A stretch of DNA of 64,000 nucleotides from an uncultured Clostridia bacterium (GCA_947389015.1 CANDVA010000006.1:62001-126000), one strand, 5' to 3'. Positions 36,147 to 46,014 are shown, numbered from the stretch's first letter. Numbers and translations: made by a program. The notes: generated from the letters alone by a model not told the origin.

Positions 36147-37572
36147 TTCTTGAGGCGTCGGTCACAGCCCTTTGCCGTAACGTTACGGGGATCGGGTCTT
36201 GCTTATACTGCGCCGCCGTCGGCGTTTCCGTGGGGTCGGCGGTGTAATATGACAAGATGTCAACGTGGGCTAAATTCGGAATTTGCCGGAACATTTCGCC
36301 TATAAACTGCTGCGGTGCTATTTCGTCCACATTGCCGAGGCTTGAAAGACCGCTTGTAATTATTGCTTTTATGGTGTCCGCATAGTCGGTGGGGAGATTT
36401 CCGAGCGACTCAACGGAAACGCGAAACCACACATACAACAAAACGGGGCGGGTAAAGCGAATTGTAAGACTTTCGCCGCTGTTCAGCTTTAAGTCAACCT
36501 CGGTATTACCGTAAGAACTGATACCGCCCGCTTTGGTGTTAAGTATCTGTGTGGCGATCTCGTTGTTATCGCCGCCCGAAACGACCGCCTCAACGCTGTG
36601 CGGCGGTCTGCCGTATTCGTCCGTTTCGTTGGTCGGGTTGTCCTGCACCTCGCAAAACTCGACGCCCTGCACGTTTTGCAGAATTGCCGCCCGTATGCTG
36701 TCGTTCATACGGCTTGACCGCTGAAAGATTTTCGCGGCATACGAGGCGCGGAGTTCTGCGTCGCTTTCCTGCAAGCTGCCCGCGATGCGCGGAATGAGAT
36801 TATTGACGGCAAGCAAACCCGGAACAGCGGTTTTTATTTCGGTGATCGTGCTGTCCGGGAGGTCGGTGTCCCCGACTGTAAGCGTTTCAAAATTCACTAT
36901 GCCGGTGACGCTTTGCGTTGTCAAATTCGGGCTTAACGTCATACTGTGCCGCTCCTCGCAGGAAACGTCGGCAAGCGTAAGCACTCCGTCCGCACATTCG
37001 GCAGTAATCCGATCGCCCTTTATTTCGTCCGCTAATGCCCCTAAAATCGCTCCTGCGGTCGGGTTTGACGTACTTATTACCGAATACGTCAAGCCGTCTA
37101 CAATGACCGTATACGCCGCGTTTGGCTGTATCGCGGCTATAACAACCTTTGCGGAATTAAAAGCGGCACGGGAAACCGTTGTCGATGTTCTGCTCTGAAA
37201 GTCAACGGCGGGTTTTGTTATACTGTTTATCAGCGTTCCCTCCGGGATCACCGTGCCGTCGACGCATTCACAATGCACCGGATAAATTGTCGGCTGTGCC
37301 TCCCGTCGCGCGATCCCGCCGAATTGTACGGCATTGTCGAGGCTCAAGCCCTCGGCAGAAAACGGGTACATCGCATTGTAAACGTCCTGCGCAGTGTCCC
37401 ATAATTCGGCGAGGCTGTCCGCAAAATTCGTTATAAGCACGTTTAAAAACGACTGCGGGTTCTGCCGGGTATTGACGCCCCACTTTTCCGAAAGGTCGCC
37501 GTGCAGCTCGTCAACGATTGTATCAAGCCTTTTTGGTACAAAACCGGTGGGCGTTACACCATATTCAGACAT
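36124..37572 (-). CDS. Baseplate J-like protein
   Basis: MSEYGVTPTGFVPKRLDTIVDELHGDLSEKWG..., QESDAELRASYAAKIFQRSSRMNDSIRAAILQNVQGVEFCEVQDNPTNETDEYGRPPHSVEAVVSGGD. Confidence 0.92.
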   Translation of the reverse strand: MSEYGVTPTGFVPKRLDTIVDELHGDLSEKWGVNTRQNPQSFLNVLITNFADSLAELWDTAQDVYNAMYPFSAEGLSLDNAVQFGGIARREAQPTIYPVHCECVDGTVIPEGTLINSITKPAVDFQSRTSTTVSRAAFNSAKVVIAAIQPNAAYTVIVDGLTYSVISTSNPTAGAILGALADEIKGDRITAECADGVLTLADVSCEERHSMTLSPNLTTQSVTGIVNFETLTVGDTDLPDSTITEIKTAVPGLLAVNNLIPRIAGSLQESDAELRASYAAKIFQRSSRMNDSIRAAILQNVQGVEFCEVQDNPTNETDEYGRPPHSVEAVVSGGDNNEIATQILNTKAGGISSYGNTEVDLKLNSGESLTIRFTRPVLLYVWFRVSVESLGNLPTDYADTIKAIITSGLSSLGNVDEIAPQQFIGEMFRQIPNLAHVDILSYYTADPTETPTAAQYKQDPIPVTLRQRAVTDASRIEVVLDG

Positions 37573-37921
37573 TTATTTTCACCTCCTCGGTAAACGTTCC
37601 GTATTCCGTAACCATTGTAAAAGAAATAACGGCGTTTCTTGTCATTTCGTCATAGTTGACGCGTACATCTTTCACTTCGGTAACATCGGCGACTTTCGAT
37701 GCCTCCTCGCGTATGATCTGCGCTATTCGCTCGGTGTTCGGATTTTTAACAAACACCTCGTCAAAATACGGCACACCATACTCCGGGGCGAACCGCCACT
37801 CCTCGAAAAACCATTGTAGCCGAATTTTCACATCCTGCCGTATGCTGTACTGCGGTGTAATATCAGCGGCGGCGTTTACAAGAATATCGCCGCCGCTGTC
37901 AAGCAATATGTCAACAGGCAT
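37565..37921 (-). CDS. Baseplate wedge protein (gp25/gpW-like)
   Basis: LQWFFEEWRFAPEYGVPYFDEVFVKNPNTERIAQIIREEASKVADVTEVKDV. Confidence 0.8.
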   Translation of the reverse strand: MPVDILLDSGGDILVNAAADITPQYSIRQDVKIRLQWFFEEWRFAPEYGVPYFDEVFVKNPNTERIAQIIREEASKVADVTEVKDVRVNYDEMTRNAVISFTMVTEYGTFTEEVKINV

Positions 37922-37941
37922 AAAGCCGCCCTCCTTTCTGT

Positions 37942-38232
37942 TTACCCACCAATAAACACGTTGCTGCTGCCCTCTGCGACTGAACCGCCGAGGACTACCG
38001 CATCGCCTATGCGGGCAGCTTTCAAGCCGTTAATGAAAACTGTCGCGCTCCCCGCGTTTATGCTGTCTTGATGTGCGGGGTGTACGAGGCAGCCGTGGGA
38101 TGCGTATTTGTCCGTAATGCGCCCTGCGCCTTTTCCGTTTATATTGACGTTCGGGCTTGCTGTAACAAGCGGAACTGCACCGCAGGCGTCGTGTCCCATG
38201 CAGTTGTCGCCGAGCCGTGTTGCTCCTGCCAT
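37942..38232 (-). CDS. PAAR-like spike-tip protein
   Basis: MAGATRLGDNCMGHDACGAVPLVTASPNVNINGKGAGRITDKYASHGCLVHPAHQDSINAGSATVFINGLKAARIGDAV. Confidence 0.88.
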   Translation of the reverse strand: MAGATRLGDNCMGHDACGAVPLVTASPNVNINGKGAGRITDKYASHGCLVHPAHQDSINAGSATVFINGLKAARIGDAVVLGGSVAEGSSNVFIGG

Positions 38233-38244
38233 CTGTTCCCCTCC

Positions 38245-38886
38245 TTATGGATTGAGATTGATCGCGGGTGCGGTTTCGGTAATTGAAACGCCCGCCGCCT
38301 CGGTGATCGTCGTCGCCGAAACCGTGTTTATCATATCGGCGGCGATATTTAAAATCTGCGTTTTTATTGTCATTCCCGTAGGGTTCAGCAGAATAAAATT
38401 AGCGGGACTGTACCGCACCATAAGTTCATCGGGCTTTATGTGAATGCGGTGGTCGTTTTTCTGAATTATGATCTTATCCTCGTCCTGCGCCTCCTGTGCA
38501 AGCGGCTGTGGTTTGGCGAACATTCCCATTATAGCGACCGCGTTTGTGAGGTCAAAGCGCAGGTCGTTGTTGCTTTCAGAACCGCCGCCGCGCCAAGTGT
38601 CAAGGGTCTGCTCCTGTGCCAAAATAAGGCACTCGTCGCCGGGATTTATCGGGTAAACCATTGTGCAGTCCTGCCCCATAGACTGCGGGAACAGGATCGG
38701 AATGTGGTTCAACTGCGGGTAGTCGATAAATTCACCGTTTGGCTTTTTAAACTTACAAAAAGGCAGTATTTCAGCCTCGCACTTGTCGGGATAATATTTG
38801 ACGATCTTCCCCGGTATTGCCGTATGTACGCCGTTTAGCAATTCCGTGACTGTGTTTTTGACTTCCTGTACAAATTCCTGCTGCAT
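38245..38886 (-). CDS. Baseplate spike protein (Gp138-N-domain-like)
   Basis: VHTAIPGKIVKYYPDKCEAEILPFCKFKKPNGEFIDYPQLNHIPILFPQSMGQDCTMVYPINPGDECLILAQE. Confidence 0.8.
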   Translation of the reverse strand: MQQEFVQEVKNTVTELLNGVHTAIPGKIVKYYPDKCEAEILPFCKFKKPNGEFIDYPQLNHIPILFPQSMGQDCTMVYPINPGDECLILAQEQTLDTWRGGGSESNNDLRFDLTNAVAIMGMFAKPQPLAQEAQDEDKIIIQKNDHRIHIKPDELMVRYSPANFILLNPTGMTIKTQILNIAADMINTVSATTITEAAGVSITETAPAINLNP

Positions 38887-38898
38887 TGTGCCTCTCCT

Positions 38899-39942
38899 TT
38901 ACTCCTTATAGGTCCCTGCAAGCATTTGATTGACAATACCCTGAATTGTTGAGTAGTCATAGCCTGCGGCGGTCAATTTGTCCACGCGCTCCTGTCCGTT
39001 TCCCCAGTCGCCGCGAATGACCGCACGGGCGATGTCCGCATCATTACCGCCGCCGCTGTCGTTTGACACGGGCGGGGCGGCGGGTTCTTTTGCGGTGATC
39101 TCATAAAGGTGCGCCGTGCTTAACCAGTCGCCCTCGATGTTGTCGCCGTCGTGTTCGACGGTGTGAACCCTGAAAAAACCCGTCACGGTTTCACTTTCGA
39201 TTTTCACATAATCACCGACGCCGATCGCACCGTTAAGGAGGTACACGACCTCCCACCCCTTGCTGTTCTCGTCCGTGTCGTTTTCCGCACCCTGCGTCAG
39301 CTTTTTGGGTATTCCTATAAGTCCGCTGTCGGGTGAAAGTAAAAATACCTGTTGGCTCATTACATCGCCTTTGCGCTTAACTTGCAGTATGCCGTTTTGT
39401 ATTTCCCAAATTAAACCGGTCGGGGCGCATACCTTGTCGAGTACCGCCTTGCCCGCTCCGATAAAAGAAAAGCCGTTCGGGTAGTCCGTAAATGTGGCGT
39501 TGTATGAAAAAGTAATTGAAACGCCCATTTGCGCCGCTACGTCCTGCATTATCTTTTTTGCGCTTATTACGCCTTTATATGAAAGGCTTACAAACGTGTC
39601 GCGCAGTTCGACGCGCCCATCGATCGCTTCAATTTCTGTCATTCTGTCCGCACCGTCGATCGTTGTTTCAACACGGGAAACTGCTCCGACAAAAATTAGC
39701 GGCATTGTCGAACCGTACCCCGCTTTCAGAGTTACGATGCAGTCCTTTTCGTTTAGTGTGGCGAGCTGCGCCTTGTTTAAGTTCCAAAGGGTTATTTTTG
39801 AGGTGTTTGCGGACGAAACGTCGGCTTTCTGAACATTAAAAGCGATATGCAGGGCAACAGGGGCGGTAACGCCGACCTCAAAGCCCTCGCTGCCTGCCTT
39901 TCCCGCCGAAAATCTGTATTGACGATCAAACTGTAAACCCAT
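38899..39942 (-). CDS. Phage tail/baseplate hub-like protein with C-terminal CW_7-like motif
   Basis: MGLQFDRQYRFSAGKAGSEGFEVG...; C-terminal ARAVIRGDWGNGQERVDKLTAAGYDYSTIQGIVNQML; start placed at 39942 to avoid overlap. Confidence 0.7.
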   Translation of the reverse strand: MGLQFDRQYRFSAGKAGSEGFEVGVTAPVALHIAFNVQKADVSSANTSKITLWNLNKAQLATLNEKDCIVTLKAGYGSTMPLIFVGAVSRVETTIDGADRMTEIEAIDGRVELRDTFVSLSYKGVISAKKIMQDVAAQMGVSITFSYNATFTDYPNGFSFIGAGKAVLDKVCAPTGLIWEIQNGILQVKRKGDVMSQQVFLLSPDSGLIGIPKKLTQGAENDTDENSKGWEVVYLLNGAIGVGDYVKIESETVTGFFRVHTVEHDGDNIEGDWLSTAHLYEITAKEPAAPPVSNDSGGGNDADIARAVIRGDWGNGQERVDKLTAAGYDYSTIQGIVNQMLAGTYKE

Positions 39943-39943
39943 A

Positions 39944-40264
39944 TCACTTTGCCTCCTTGCTTGATACAAAAGCAAATACCGCTTTGCCGTTTGCAAAATC
40001 CGACCGTCCCACCGCCTCAAGGTTTGTGTATACTCCGAAAATTCCCGACGGCAGCCGCTTGTCTATGTACTGCATATTGATCGGGAACTGTGGGACGAGT
40101 TTCAACCCCTGCACTATCGGTTCGCGCAAAACCGTATAAATGCCGAAATACCACCGCCCCTTTGTATCATTCCAAGTAAAGCGCAACAGGTACTCCGTGC
40201 CGTCAAGCAGCACCCGTGAAAAGCTGTCGTTCATATCAGGCACATATATTTCCAAACGTTTCAT
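39944..40264 (-). CDS. Phage baseplate/plug-like small protein
   Basis: MKRLEIYVPDMNDSFSRVLLDGTEYLLRFTWNDTKGRWYFGIY. Confidence 0.6.
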   Translation of the reverse strand: MKRLEIYVPDMNDSFSRVLLDGTEYLLRFTWNDTKGRWYFGIYTVLREPIVQGLKLVPQFPINMQYIDKRLPSGIFGVYTNLEAVGRSDFANGKAVFAFVSSKEAK

Positions 40265-40278
40265 AAAGCCGCCCTCCG

Positions 40279-40863
40279 TTAAAGCATTCCCGCACTTTTG
40301 GCGAGATTGTACGCCACCGAGCCTTTACTCCCGCCGCCTGCTGTGTCGCTGTTGCCGCTGCTTGAGGGCGGGGTGCTGCCCGTGCTTGTTGATGCTGTTC
40401 CGGCGTTCGTTCCGCTTTCGCCGCTTTTCCCGTAACTGTCGGGGATCGTGGTTTTCTTTGACTGTGTGACCCTTATTTCCTTAAAGGTGATGGGGATTTG
40501 CCGCGCATATCCCACATCCGCAGACTTTGCAATGGAAATACTTTGTATCGCCATACTTTTATAGGTTTTTTCAGAGGTTACGACAGTAACGATCTGCCTT
40601 GAAAAATAAAGGTTTTCCAATCTTTGTATAATGCTGTCAGCCCACCCCCCGCCGCCGTGTCCGCGATTTTTCCACGTTACGGGCGTGTCAGTGACGTATA
40701 GCGTCATAGACAGCATAAGCGGCTTTAAAATTATGGTATCGTGAACGACAAAGCCGCTCTCCACGGGGTAGTCCGGGGACTCTGCCTCGTATGTGCGCTC
40801 CTCGTCAATTAGCGCGTCAAACGGTATGCCGTTAATTGTCACGGGCTTTTTTGCTTTTGCCAT
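40279..40863 (-). CDS. Phage baseplate/tail protein (Dit-like)
   Basis: 194 aa between the tape measure and hub genes; β-rich N-terminus. Confidence 0.55.
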   Translation of the reverse strand: MAKAKKPVTINGIPFDALIDEERTYEAESPDYPVESGFVVHDTIILKPLMLSMTLYVTDTPVTWKNRGHGGGGWADSIIQRLENLYFSRQIVTVVTSEKTYKSMAIQSISIAKSADVGYARQIPITFKEIRVTQSKKTTIPDSYGKSGESGTNAGTASTSTGSTPPSSSGNSDTAGGGSKGSVAYNLAKSAGML

Positions 40864-40867
40864 AATA

Positions 40868-43800
40868 TCACCTCGAAAAAGCTAACGCACGGGCAAGCTG
40901 ACCCGTCGCATCATCGGCACTCTTGCTCATAGCTTCCGAGCTGCGCTGCTGTCCCGCCCGGTCGCCGTTGAAGGTGCTTTCAAAATAGTTGTTCTGCGTA
41001 ATACTGCGGTTTGTGGTGCTTGTCACCATCGTTTGTGCCGTGCCGGGGCTTGCCGTCGCATTTTTGGCGAGGGCTGAAACACTTGATACAAAGGACTTTA
41101 AAGCCCCGCCCAAGTCGCCGTTTGGTTTGTTTTTGTCGGGATCATCCTTGTCCTGCTTGTCTTTGTCCGTGATTTTGCCGGCAACTGTTTTTATAACGTT
41201 ACCGACTGCCCCGCCGATGCTCTTGACGGTATCGAGCAGGCTCGACCCGCTTTCCGTGTCCTTGCTTGTAACCTTTTCGGCTACGGTTTTTACAGCATTA
41301 CCGACAACGCCGCCGATGTTCTTGACGGCCTCAATTAAACCGCCCGCGCCGCTGTTGCTGTCGCCGCCGTCTATATCTTTCTTGAACAGCGCGGCAACCT
41401 TTTTGATCCACTCTGTGTTCTTTTCAAGCGGTACGACAGCCTCTGCGCCATCGCCCTCAAGGTAGCCTGTCTGTCCTTTTTTCAGAACGCCGCCCTTTGC
41501 AAGTTCGGGAATATGCGGAATGTTAAAGCCCGCGCCGCCAATACCCGGCACCCAGTCGGGTATTTTAATGCTGTTTATGCCGTCAATAAAGCCATTGATG
41601 CCGCCTATTATCCAGTTAATAGGTGCTTTGACAACATTAACGATCGACTCAAAAATGTTGCTGAAAAAGTCCTTGACGCCTGAAAAAACATTCTTGATAC
41701 CGTCAACCGCGCCTTTAAAAATATTGCTGAAAAAGTCGCCTACTCCGCTGAATATGTTTTTAATGCCGTCCCAAATTCCCGAAAAGAAATCGGAAATCCC
41801 GCTCCAGATGTTTTTGAAAAAGTCCGAAACGGCGGTAAAGGCTGATTTGAACATATCAACAAAGCCGTTGACAACGTTCAGCAGACCGTCCCAAAGACCT
41901 TTGAAAAAGTCGGCTATACCGTTCCAGATACCCTTGAAAAAGTCGCCGACAGCGGTAAATATGCCCTTGACCGTTTCGATCGCACCGTTTACGACATCGA
42001 CGATCTTGTCCCAAATGCCCTTGAAAAACGAAACGATGGCGTTCCAAATATTTTTGAAAAAGTCCCCGACTGCTTTAAATACTGCCTTGCAGGTTTCGAT
42101 GTTCTTTTGTACTGTCTGAACAATACCGTCCCAAATGCCTTTGAAAAAGTTTTTGACACCCTCCCAAATGCCCTTAAAGAAATCTACGATGCCGTTCCAA
42201 ATGTTTTTGAAAAAGTCGGCGATGCCTTTAAATGCGGATTTGAACATATCCACAAAGCCGCCGATTATGTCACCCATTCCGCTAAAAATCGCGCCAAAGC
42301 CCTCAATTATCGCACCGATAATTTGCGGTATAGCTTTCACCAGTTCGGGGATCGCTTGTACAAGCCCCGTAGCGAGGGCGATAATTATTTCAATTCCCGC
42401 TTGAATAAGCTGCGGCAGGGCGTCGATCAAGGCTTTTACAATAACAGGGATCAACTCGATTATTGCCTTGATAATTTGCGGAATTGCCTTTACAATGCCG
42501 GTTATCAGCGAAATAATGATCTGAATACCTGCTTTAATGATTTTCGGCAGGTTGCTCACAATAGCGGTTATCAGTTTGGGAATTAACCCGACGACCGCTT
42601 TAATGATGTCGGGCAATGCGCTGATAATGCCGTCCAAAAGTGACATAATCAACTGAATACCCGCATCAATAAGCTGCGGCAGCATATCAACGATCGCTGT
42701 AATTAACGAGGTTACAAGCTGTATAATCGCTTCAATTATTTGCGGGAGCATTGAAACAATGCCCTCTATGAGGGAAACGATCAGCTTGACACCCGCATCA
42801 ATTATCTGCGGGAGCATACCGACGATGGCATTTATTAACGACATAATCAAATTGATTATTGCGTCAATAATCTGCGGGAGCATTGAAACAATGCCCTTTA
42901 ACAGCGACATAATCAATTTAATTCCTGCGTCAAGCAGTTTCGGCAGCAGTTGAATAATTGCCTGCACTATTGCCAAAATCAGCTTTATAGCCGCGTCAAT
43001 TATTTTTGGGAGCATTCGCATAATTCCGTCTAATAGGGACGTAATCAGCTTTATTCCCATATCAATAAACAAAGGCAGCTTTTCAACAATGGAATTTAAA
43101 ACCTTTGTTACAACACCCACCACGGTGTCAATTATCTGCGGCAGCTTTTCCGAAATTCCCGCAACAACCTTGTCAACTATTCCGGTGAATTTTGTCAAGC
43201 CATCGGAAAACTGCTGAACAAGCGCGTCCACGTCGCCGCCGTTCTTTATCAGCATTGCAATAATGCCGATAAGTGCCGCTATTGCTATGACCGCCAGTCC
43301 TGCGGGGCTTGCAAGGAATTTGAACGCAGAGCCTAAACCCTTTGTAACCGCCGATCCCGCCTTTGCCGCAACATTCCACGCCTTTTGTGCCGCTGCTCCG
43401 GCTTTTGTTGCAACAGTGTTTGCCACACGCGCCGCCGTATTTCCGACCAGTTTAACCGTATCTTTTGCAACTTTAGCAGTTCCTTTTACAAGTTCTTTTG
43501 TTGCCGAGCCTATTTTCCACGTTGCGAAAGCAATTCCAACCGCCTTGACGACCGGCGCAAATTTGCCGAAACCTGCCGCCAAAAAATCAAGTGTGCTGCC
43601 TACAAGAGTTTTAAGACCGTCAAAAGCTGTTTTCCAATCACCGCTAATAACGCCTTTTATAAACTGCCCAAGCCCACTGAACGCTTTTTTTAGTGCCTCC
43701 CATTTTTCCAATAAAACAGATTTTAGCTTATCCCATACACCGATTATCTTTTTGCGAACGGCATCAGCGTCTACGCCCCATTTTTCAAAAATAACCCCTA

Positions 43801-44836
43801 TAACGCTGTCGTTGCCTTTCATAAAGTTTATGAAGTCATCGACTGCGAGAGCGATCAGCATAATAGCCGCAACGAGCGCAACAGTTTTCAGGTTTATGCC
43901 CGTTATTGCTTTTTTTGCAAGGGTTAGAAAATCAAGAATTTTTCCCGCATTTAACGCTATAAAAATTGCCCCCGCTGCCATTGCAAGCAGCTTGAGGGCA
44001 TTTTCCGCACCGCCTACTTTTTTGACGAACCTTTCCGTGTAGGTCTGTGCCTTTCGCAGAACGTTCATAAACTGTGTAAAGGTGCGGGTCATTACTTTAG
44101 CGATTGTTTTTGTAACACCGAGGGTTTTGTCCATCTGTGTAAGCCAAAGCCCCCACTGATTGCGTATATTTAAAAGAGCATCGCTGATCGTCAGGTCAAC
44201 GTTAGCGAAAGCCGCTTCAATCTCATCGGCATTATCAAAAAAAGCATCGCGCAGTTGTTCCAGTGATATTTTGCCGTCGCTTGCCATCTGTTCAAGTTCC
44301 GAACGCGCAACGCCTACGTGCTTTGCAAGCATATTCGCTCCGGCGGGCGACTGTTCAAGAATTTGGCTGATAGTTTCAGAGTCCACTGCGCCCTTTGCGA
44401 ATGATTTATTGATAGCTTCCTGCAAGCCTAATATTTCGCCCTGCTCCTTGTTTTCACTTTTGAAAAGTTTTGTAGTCAGTTCGGCGTATTTAGCCGCACT
44501 TGATACGTCAAAAAGTTCATTGTTTTCCTGCACAAGTTTTGTCGTAAGTTTGGCAATATCAGCATAAGAGGTGCGCGCCGCGTTTGCGGCGTCAACAATT
44601 TCTCTTTGCGCCGCCTCTTGATTGCCGAGTTCCTTTGTAGCGTTTTTGATCTGTGCATTTATTTTTCCAAACTCTTCAATGATTTGTTTTGCATTTACAA
44701 GGGAAAACCCGATGCCGATCGCTCCGAGGGCTTTGGTGGCAACGGATTTTAACTTGTCAATACTTTCATTTACTTTCTTTTCGCTTTTTTCGTCTACCTC
44801 ATAGCCAAAGGCAATAGCGATGTCGCGTATAGTCAT
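40868..44836 (-). CDS. Tail tape measure protein
   Basis: 1322 aa; N-terminal TMP region, hydrophobic segments and long repeats 'IDAGIKLIMSLLKGIVSMLPQIIDAIINLIMS' and 'FFKGIWDGIV/FFKNIWNGI'. Confidence 0.95.
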   Translation of the reverse strand: MTIRDIAIAFGYEVDEKSEKKVNESIDKLKSVATKALGAIGIGFSLVNAKQIIEEFGKINAQIKNATKELGNQEAAQREIVDAANAARTSYADIAKLTTKLVQENNELFDVSSAAKYAELTTKLFKSENKEQGEILGLQEAINKSFAKGAVDSETISQILEQSPAGANMLAKHVGVARSELEQMASDGKISLEQLRDAFFDNADEIEAAFANVDLTISDALLNIRNQWGLWLTQMDKTLGVTKTIAKVMTRTFTQFMNVLRKAQTYTERFVKKVGGAENALKLLAMAAGAIFIALNAGKILDFLTLAKKAITGINLKTVALVAAIMLIALAVDDFINFMKGNDSVIGVIFEKWGVDADAVRKKIIGVWDKLKSVLLEKWEALKKAFSGLGQFIKGVISGDWKTAFDGLKTLVGSTLDFLAAGFGKFAPVVKAVGIAFATWKIGSATKELVKGTAKVAKDTVKLVGNTAARVANTVATKAGAAAQKAWNVAAKAGSAVTKGLGSAFKFLASPAGLAVIAIAALIGIIAMLIKNGGDVDALVQQFSDGLTKFTGIVDKVVAGISEKLPQIIDTVVGVVTKVLNSIVEKLPLFIDMGIKLITSLLDGIMRMLPKIIDAAIKLILAIVQAIIQLLPKLLDAGIKLIMSLLKGIVSMLPQIIDAIINLIMSLINAIVGMLPQIIDAGVKLIVSLIEGIVSMLPQIIEAIIQLVTSLITAIVDMLPQLIDAGIQLIMSLLDGIISALPDIIKAVVGLIPKLITAIVSNLPKIIKAGIQIIISLITGIVKAIPQIIKAIIELIPVIVKALIDALPQLIQAGIEIIIALATGLVQAIPELVKAIPQIIGAIIEGFGAIFSGMGDIIGGFVDMFKSAFKGIADFFKNIWNGIVDFFKGIWEGVKNFFKGIWDGIVQTVQKNIETCKAVFKAVGDFFKNIWNAIVSFFKGIWDKIVDVVNGAIETVKGIFTAVGDFFKGIWNGIADFFKGLWDGLLNVVNGFVDMFKSAFTAVSDFFKNIWSGISDFFSGIWDGIKNIFSGVGDFFSNIFKGAVDGIKNVFSGVKDFFSNIFESIVNVVKAPINWIIGGINGFIDGINSIKIPDWVPGIGGAGFNIPHIPELAKGGVLKKGQTGYLEGDGAEAVVPLEKNTEWIKKVAALFKKDIDGGDSNSGAGGLIEAVKNIGGVVGNAVKTVAEKVTSKDTESGSSLLDTVKSIGGAVGNVIKTVAGKITDKDKQDKDDPDKNKPNGDLGGALKSFVSSVSALAKNATASPGTAQTMVTSTTNRSITQNNYFESTFNGDRAGQQRSSEAMSKSADDATGQLARALAFSR

Positions 44837-44845
44837 AGTCCGTTG

Positions 44846-45136
44846 TCACCTCCTCCCCGTTTTAGCGTTCTTGTCGGCTAATTCTTTTGACTGCGCCGCC
44901 TCGATGTCGGTTTCCATTCGTATAAGCGCATACAGTTTCAGAGCTTCGTCAAGCGTGTAGCAGGTTTTTAATTCCCACATTGATGCTTTGCCCGATTTTA
45001 TAAGCGCGTACATTCGCAGCTCAAGCTCCGAAAATTGGTTTGTGTCTAATCTGCCGTATTTGTCAACGGCATCGCCACCGCTTTGGGCTGCGCCTTTTGG
45101 AGTCCAAATTGGCCGCTGATTTTCTTGAAAAAACCC
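44846..45136 (-). CDS. -1 frameshift extension of the tail assembly chaperone (GT-like)
   Basis: Open frame without ATG: from slippery GGGTTTT through QENQRPIWTPKGAAQSGGDAVDKYGRLDTNQFSELELRMYALIKSGKASMWELKTCYTLDEALKLYALIRMETDIEAAQSKELADKNAKTGRR*. Confidence 0.7.
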   Translation of the reverse strand, partial: GFFQENQRPIWTPKGAAQSGGDAVDKYGRLDTNQFSELELRMYALIKSGKASMWELKTCYTLDEALKLYALIRMETDIEAAQSKELADKNAKTGRR

Positions 45137-45537
45137 TCAAAGTTTACGTTGATAACGTCCACAGCGAGAATAAACATATCCTGCGCCGACCCGCAAAATA
45201 TCTCATTTGCAAGATCGTTGTCGAGGCGTTTCACACCGTCCTCGGTTTCAACCGAAACGTTCCCGTGTTTTGTGAGCAGCTTTTTCAACAGGTTTTCCAC
45301 CTTATCACCCGAAAGCCCCGATATTGCGCCGGAGAATGACGCAACATCAAGGTTCATAATATCGGGTTCGGCGTTGCTGTCGCTCGCGCTCATTGCAAGG
45401 GGCGCAAGACCCGCAACAGCGGGCGCGAGCATTGCAATAAGTTCACCGCTGATATTTGCCGCTGTGAAAGCGGGGAAAGGGCGAATGTAAAAGGTGTTTT
45501 CACCGATTTTCTTTTCTGTGGTTTCGTGCTGTTTCAT
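45046..45537 (-). CDS. Tail assembly chaperone (G-like)
   Basis: 163 aa immediately between tail tube and tape measure; LDNDLANEIFCGSAQDMFILAVDVINVNFEGFFKKISG. Confidence 0.8.
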   Translation of the reverse strand: MKQHETTEKKIGENTFYIRPFPAFTAANISGELIAMLAPAVAGLAPLAMSASDSNAEPDIMNLDVASFSGAISGLSGDKVENLLKKLLTKHGNVSVETEDGVKRLDNDLANEIFCGSAQDMFILAVDVINVNFEGFFKKISGQFGLQKAQPKAVAMPLTNTAD

Positions 45538-45566
45538 AAGTGCTGACCTCCTAAAAAACTAAAATT

Positions 45567-46001
45567 TTACTTCCATTCCGCGCTGTCAACAAGGGTTGCC
45601 TCGCCGGTGCGGAGCGACCATTCTCTGTTCTGCGCGGTCTTACCGAACGGACGAGCCGCCGCAGTAGTTACCCACGCCTGCTCACAACTGAACAGCGTAC
45701 CGCCGCGCAGGTCCTTGATCGTAACGGGGAACATCCCCGACCCGTCGTTGCGGTCTTTGTCGTGCATATTCTGCAACCAAGCGTTGGTAACGCTTTCCTG
45801 CAAGAGTGAAAGCGTAATGTTCCAAGTGTCATCCGGGTCAAGTGAGCGGATTTGTTCGCCATCACAGCCGATAACATCGGAAATGCCGTCGCCGTTCTTT
45901 TCAAGGTTTACAAAGCTGTCCTCTGCGTAGCCCGTGACGGAATGCGTACCGAAAGAGATCAATACCTCTTTCGGGTTATAGGTTCTGACTTTACCTGCCA
46001 T
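45567..46001 (-). CDS. Tail tube protein (DUF3277-like)
   Basis: MAGKVRTYNPKEVLISFGTHSVTGYAEDSFVNLEKNGDG...; follows the sheath. Confidence 0.85.
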   Translation of the reverse strand: MAGKVRTYNPKEVLISFGTHSVTGYAEDSFVNLEKNGDGISDVIGCDGEQIRSLDPDDTWNITLSLLQESVTNAWLQNMHDKDRNDGSGMFPVTIKDLRGGTLFSCEQAWVTTAAARPFGKTAQNREWSLRTGEATLVDSAEWK

Positions 46002-46014
46002 CGTTTATCCCTCC

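Noticed and set aside
43263-44042. 259-aa plus-strand ORF inside the tape measure region
   Set aside because: Shadow ORF of the tape measure gene; no independent support.
40868-44836. Repetitive DNA as a CRISPR array
   Set aside because: Repeats are imperfect, in frame and coding for tape-measure motifs. No regular spacer structure and no cas genes.
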